A stretch of DNA of 64,000 nucleotides, taken from Brevibacterium sp. 239c (GTDB taxonomy: Bacteria > Actinomycetota > Actinomycetes > Actinomycetales > Brevibacteriaceae). The translations under genes and the position numbers were made by a program. The notes under the pieces were generated by a model. The model was not told the origin of the DNA. It did no database searches and saw nothing but the letters and a program-made list of their open reading frames with translations. This document shows, in pieces, positions 61,178 through 64,000 of this stretch. The DNA lies in contig NZ_FXZH01000001.1 of NCBI RefSeq assembly GCF_900169365.1, positions 310,001-374,000 of the forward strand, given 5' to 3'. Position 1 is the stretch's first letter. Each line of letters begins with the position of its first letter.

Positions 61178-62245
61178 ATGACCAGTCTCGCCACCACCGC
61201 CTCGGCGAAGCACTCTGAGGTCACCGGTCAGAAGGCGAGCCGAGCGCTCAAGGTCAAGAGGACTCTCGGCCTCGTCGTGGCGATTCTGGCTTTGGTGGTC
61301 GTGGTGCTGGCTTCACTGGCCATCGGCACCCGCGATATGCCGGTCTCGGAGGTCCTTGGGGCGTTCTTCAAGCCCAGCGGCAGCGACGACCAGCTCGTCG
61401 TCCTCGAACTGCGTTTCCCGCGGACCGTGCTCGGAATCCTCGTCGGCATGGGTCTGGGGGTGGCAGGCGGGCTCATTCAGGCACTGACTCGCAACCCCCT
61501 GGCCGATCCGGGCATCCTCGGCGTCAATGCCGGAGCCTCCTTCGCGGTGGCCATCGGCATCGGATTCTTCGGAGTCACTTCGATCAACGGCTACATCTGG
61601 TTCGCCTTCCTCGGCGCGCTCCTGGCCACGACAGGCGTGTACATCATCGGTTCCTCCGGCCGAAACCACAGTGTGGACCCGATCCGCCTGACCTTGGCCG
61701 GAGTCGCGGTCGCCGCTGTGCTGACCGGACTGACCAAAGGCATCCTGCTCACGAACGAACGCGCCTTCGACGCCTTCCGCGCCTGGGACGTCGGCGCCAT
61801 CGCCGGCCGCGGATTGGACACGGTCTACGCGGTCGCCCCATTCATCATCGGCGGCATCGTCCTCGCACTGTTCTTGGCCCACTCGCTCAACGCGGTGGCA
61901 CTCGGTGACGATCTGGCTGCCAGCCTCGGCACCTCGGTCAATCGCACCCGCATCATCACCATTCTCGCCGTCACTCTCCTCGCCGGCGGCGCCACCGCTG
62001 CTGCCGGGCCCATCGGCTTCATCGGACTCATGATTCCCCATATCGCCCGTTGGATCGTCGGTCCCGACCAGAGATGGATCCTCAGCTACTCCGTCATCCT
62101 CTCGCCCATCCTGCTCCTCGTCTCCGATGTGCTCGGACGCGTGGTGATGAAACCGGGTGAACTCCAGGTCGGCGTCGTCACCGCCTTCGTCGGCGCGCCG
62201 GTACTCATCGCCCTCGTTCGCAGAAAGAAGGCGAGCGGACTGTGA
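61178..62245 (+). CDS. FecCD-type iron-siderophore permease subunit
   Basis: The 355-residue protein has a polar head then about nine or ten spans, with the FecCD pattern ELRFPRTVLGILVGMGLGVA, GGLIQALTRNPLADPGILGV, NAGASFAVAIGI and GPIGFIGLMIPHIARWIVGP. It forms half of the membrane channel for ferric siderophore. AAGGAA precedes the ATG. The second permease overlaps its stop (GTGA), showing an operon under the iron box at 61133. Confidence 0.94.
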   Translation: MTSLATTASAKHSEVTGQKASRALKVKRTLGLVVAILALVVVVLASLAIGTRDMPVSEVLGAFFKPSGSDDQLVVLELRFPRTVLGILVGMGLGVAGGLIQALTRNPLADPGILGVNAGASFAVAIGIGFFGVTSINGYIWFAFLGALLATTGVYIIGSSGRNHSVDPIRLTLAGVAVAAVLTGLTKGILLTNERAFDAFRAWDVGAIAGRGLDTVYAVAPFIIGGIVLALFLAHSLNAVALGDDLAASLGTSVNRTRIITILAVTLLAGGATAAAGPIGFIGLMIPHIARWIVGPDQRWILSYSVILSPILLLVSDVLGRVVMKPGELQVGVVTAFVGAPVLIALVRRKKASGL

Positions 62246-63348
62246 AGACATCGAACTCACCGATCGGTGACGCCCCTGTGCTCGTTCCAGGACACCGCGT
62301 TCTGCCGGGGGAGCGGATCAACTTCGGCCGCCCCATGCTGCGAGCCTTCGGCTTCCGCATCGATCTGCGCGTCGTCGTCATAGCCGGCATCGTCACTCTC
62401 CTGGCCCTGGGCTGCGGATTCCTGGGACTGCTGCTCGGCGAATTCTCACTGACCCCCGGCGAAGTCTTCCAGGGGCTGTTCGGCCAGGCCGACAGACGCA
62501 TCGTCAACACCGTCGTCGCCGAATGGCGGGCACCGCGCATCATCGCCGGAATCGTCCTCGGTGCCGGCCTGGGCATCTCGGGCGCGGTCTTCCAATCACT
62601 GACCCGCAACCCGCTGGGCAGCCCCGACATCATCGGCTTCTCCACCGGTGCCTACACCGGCGGCATCGTCACCATCATCGTCTTCGGCTCCAGCTTCATC
62701 TCCACCGCCTTCGGCGCGATCATCGGCGGACTCCTCACCGCCATCGTGGTCTACCTCCTGACGTGGAAGGGCGGCGTCCAAGGATTCCGACTCATCATCG
62801 TCGGCATCGCACTGACCGCCATGCTCAACGCCTTCAACACCTGGCTGATCATGCGGGCAGATCTCGACCTCGCCATGGCCGCAGCCACTTGGGGTGCTGG
62901 CACACTCAACGGCATGGGCTGGTCGACCCTGCTGCCGGCCGCCATCGGCACGGCGCTGTTGGGGCTGGGGTGTGGTCTCTTCTCCCGTGGTCTGGGAACC
63001 CTGGAGCTCGGCGATGACACCGCCAAGGCGCTCGGCGTGCGCAATGAACCGGTCCGTGCCGGTCTCATCCTGGTGGCCGTAGCTCTCGTCGCCGTCGTCA
63101 CCGCCGCCGCAGGACCGATCGCCTTCGTCGCACTTGCCGCCCCGCAGATCGGACGCAGAATCGCGAAATCCCAGGGCACCAGCCTGCTCTCAGCTGCGGC
63201 GGTCGGAGCACTTCTGCTCGTCGCTGCCGACCTCATCGCCCAGCATGCCCTGGGCGAGACCCAACTTCCCGTCGGAGTCGTCACCGTGTGCATCGGCGGC
63301 ATCTACCTGATCTGGCTCCTCATCCAAGAAGCTCGGAAGGCACAATGA
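62242..63348 (+). CDS. FecCD-type iron-siderophore permease subunit
   Basis: The 368-residue protein starts at GTG 62242, overlapping the previous stop by 4 bases. EWRAPRIIAGIVLGAGLGIS, GAVFQSLTRNPLGSPDIIGF, STGAYTGGIVTII and GPIAFVALAAPQIGRRIAKS are the FecCD motifs. It makes the second half of the siderophore channel. The ATPase gene overlaps its stop (ATGA). Confidence 0.94.
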   Translation: MKTSNSPIGDAPVLVPGHRVLPGERINFGRPMLRAFGFRIDLRVVVIAGIVTLLALGCGFLGLLLGEFSLTPGEVFQGLFGQADRRIVNTVVAEWRAPRIIAGIVLGAGLGISGAVFQSLTRNPLGSPDIIGFSTGAYTGGIVTIIVFGSSFISTAFGAIIGGLLTAIVVYLLTWKGGVQGFRLIIVGIALTAMLNAFNTWLIMRADLDLAMAAATWGAGTLNGMGWSTLLPAAIGTALLGLGCGLFSRGLGTLELGDDTAKALGVRNEPVRAGLILVAVALVAVVTAAAGPIAFVALAAPQIGRRIAKSQGTSLLSAAAVGALLLVAADLIAQHALGETQLPVGVVTVCIGGIYLIWLLIQEARKAQ

Positions 63349-64000
63349 GCATCTCATCCGACACGACTGATAAGGCTGTTATGACTGATAAGGCGACCTC
63401 GACCCAGGCGCCGCTGGCAGCCCAGAATCTCGACCTCGCCTATGACCATCGCCAAGTCATCGCCGACCTCGACGTCGAGATCGCACCCGGCAAATTCACC
63501 GTCATCGTCGGACCCAATGCCTGCGGCAAGTCCACCCTGCTGCGGGCACTGGCACGACTGATGACGCCGGCGAAAGGCACGGTGCTCCTCGACGGTGGAA
63601 ACATCGCAAAGCTGAAGACGAAGCAGATTGCCAAACGATTGGGGCTGCTCCCGCAGGCATCGATTGCCCCTGACGGCATCACTGTCGGGGAACTCGTGGC
63701 CCGCGGACGTCACCCGCACCAGTCGTTCCTCAAACAGTGGACCGATCAGGACGAAGTCGCTGTGCTCTCGGCCCTGCGTGCAACGAACACCGAAGAGCTC
63801 TCCGCGCGCCAGGTCGACGAACTCTCCGGAGGCCAGCGGCAACGGGTATGGGTGGCGATGGTCCTGGCGCAGGAGACGCCGTTGATGCTCCTCGATGAGC
63901 CCACGACGTTCCTTGACCTTGCCTTCCAGATCGAGCTGCTCGATCTGTTCTCGCAGCTCAACAACGAACACGGGCACACCCTCGTGGCAGTCCTTCATGA
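63345..64000 (+). CDS. Iron-siderophore ABC transporter ATPase, 3'-truncated by window edge
   Basis: From ATG 63345 the frame is open to base 64000 (218 residues seen). It has Walker A GPNACGKST in FTVIVGPNACGKSTLLRAL, Q-loop GLLPQAS, signature LSGGQRQRVWVAMVLAQ, Walker B LMLLDEPTTFLD and the H-loop His in LVAVLHD at the edge. Note Ala-Cys in the P-loop (PNACGKST), a normal FecE-type variant. It energises the FecCD permeases, which overlap it by 4 bases. Roughly 40-60 residues are expected beyond the window. Confidence 0.94.
   Translation, partial: MSISSDTTDKAVMTDKATSTQAPLAAQNLDLAYDHRQVIADLDVEIAPGKFTVIVGPNACGKSTLLRALARLMTPAKGTVLLDGGNIAKLKTKQIAKRLGLLPQASIAPDGITVGELVARGRHPHQSFLKQWTDQDEVAVLSALRATNTEELSARQVDELSGGQRQRVWVAMVLAQETPLMLLDEPTTFLDLAFQIELLDLFSQLNNEHGHTLVAVLH

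Noticed and set aside
61313..62260. A 315-codon minus-strand frame opposite the first FecCD permease
   Set aside because: Same mirror effect; acidic low-complexity product with no family resemblance.

Overview
The window looks like chromosomal DNA of a high-G+C, mycothiol-producing actinobacterium, most likely Brevibacterium or a close relative in the Micrococcales. This rests on a mycothiol S-conjugate amidase (mca), DUF4307 and DUF4245 proteins, an accA3-type acyl-CoA carboxylase subunit, IdeR/DtxR-like iron boxes, and many start codons with a TANNNT -10 element only 6-8 bases upstream, as expected of leaderless transcripts. The genus is an inference; the phylum is well supported. I saw no rRNA or tRNA gene, no CRISPR array and no intact insertion sequence.

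Region 1 (1-20194) is a conserved housekeeping core. An acyl-CoA carboxylase alpha subunit (cut by the window edge), Maf and an SGNH-like protein are followed by AI-2E transporter, greA, DUF4307, mca, a small membrane protein, hemolysin III, a short-chain cis-prenyltransferase, PIN-PhoH, fumarase, beta-carbonic anhydrase, glpX, DUF4245, xseB, xseA, ispH, rmuC and ychF. As I remember it, the order resembles Mycobacterium tuberculosis Rv1080c to Rv1112.

Region 2 (20195-23506) is decayed DNA: fragments of a HigA antitoxin, a frameshifted ABM monooxygenase, a VOC protein with an internal stop and a broken WYL regulator surround one intact membrane-anchored alpha/beta hydrolase. Just after it lies an alpha/beta-hydrolase-fold protein without catalytic Ser or His (23528-24367).

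Region 3 (24384-34000) is accessory metabolism: an HSL-type esterase, a carboxyethyl-ornithine-synthase-like dehydrogenase, DinB, ArfB, acyltransferase, M23 peptidase, GNAT, NAD(P)-binding protein, a RibD-like reductase divergent from an HxlR regulator, and an ECF41-like sigma factor divergent from DoxX.

Region 4 (33845-39673) is a probable nucleoside-salvage locus: a PfkB sugar kinase divergent from DUF2695, a nucleoside hydrolase and the S, T and fused A-A' subunits of an ECF transporter. The two nucleotide-binding domains have decayed in a complementary way that leaves one complete composite ATP site.

Region 5 (39741-50424) holds YrhK, an ArdC-like protein, DinB, VOC, thymidine kinase, Mug, SRPBCC, the thiO-thiS-thiG-thiF operon behind a TPP riboswitch, divergent leaderless thiE, a PanE-like reductase, a GGCT-like protein and DedA.

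Region 6 (50578-64000) holds a NarL-type two-component system, a Fic protein, lactate dehydrogenase, an amino-acid permease, and an iron-siderophore system split in two: the lipoprotein at 56725 and two FecCD permeases plus ATPase from 61178, each behind an iron box, separated by Nudix, SRPBCC, hydrolase, sulfurtransferase and SufE genes.
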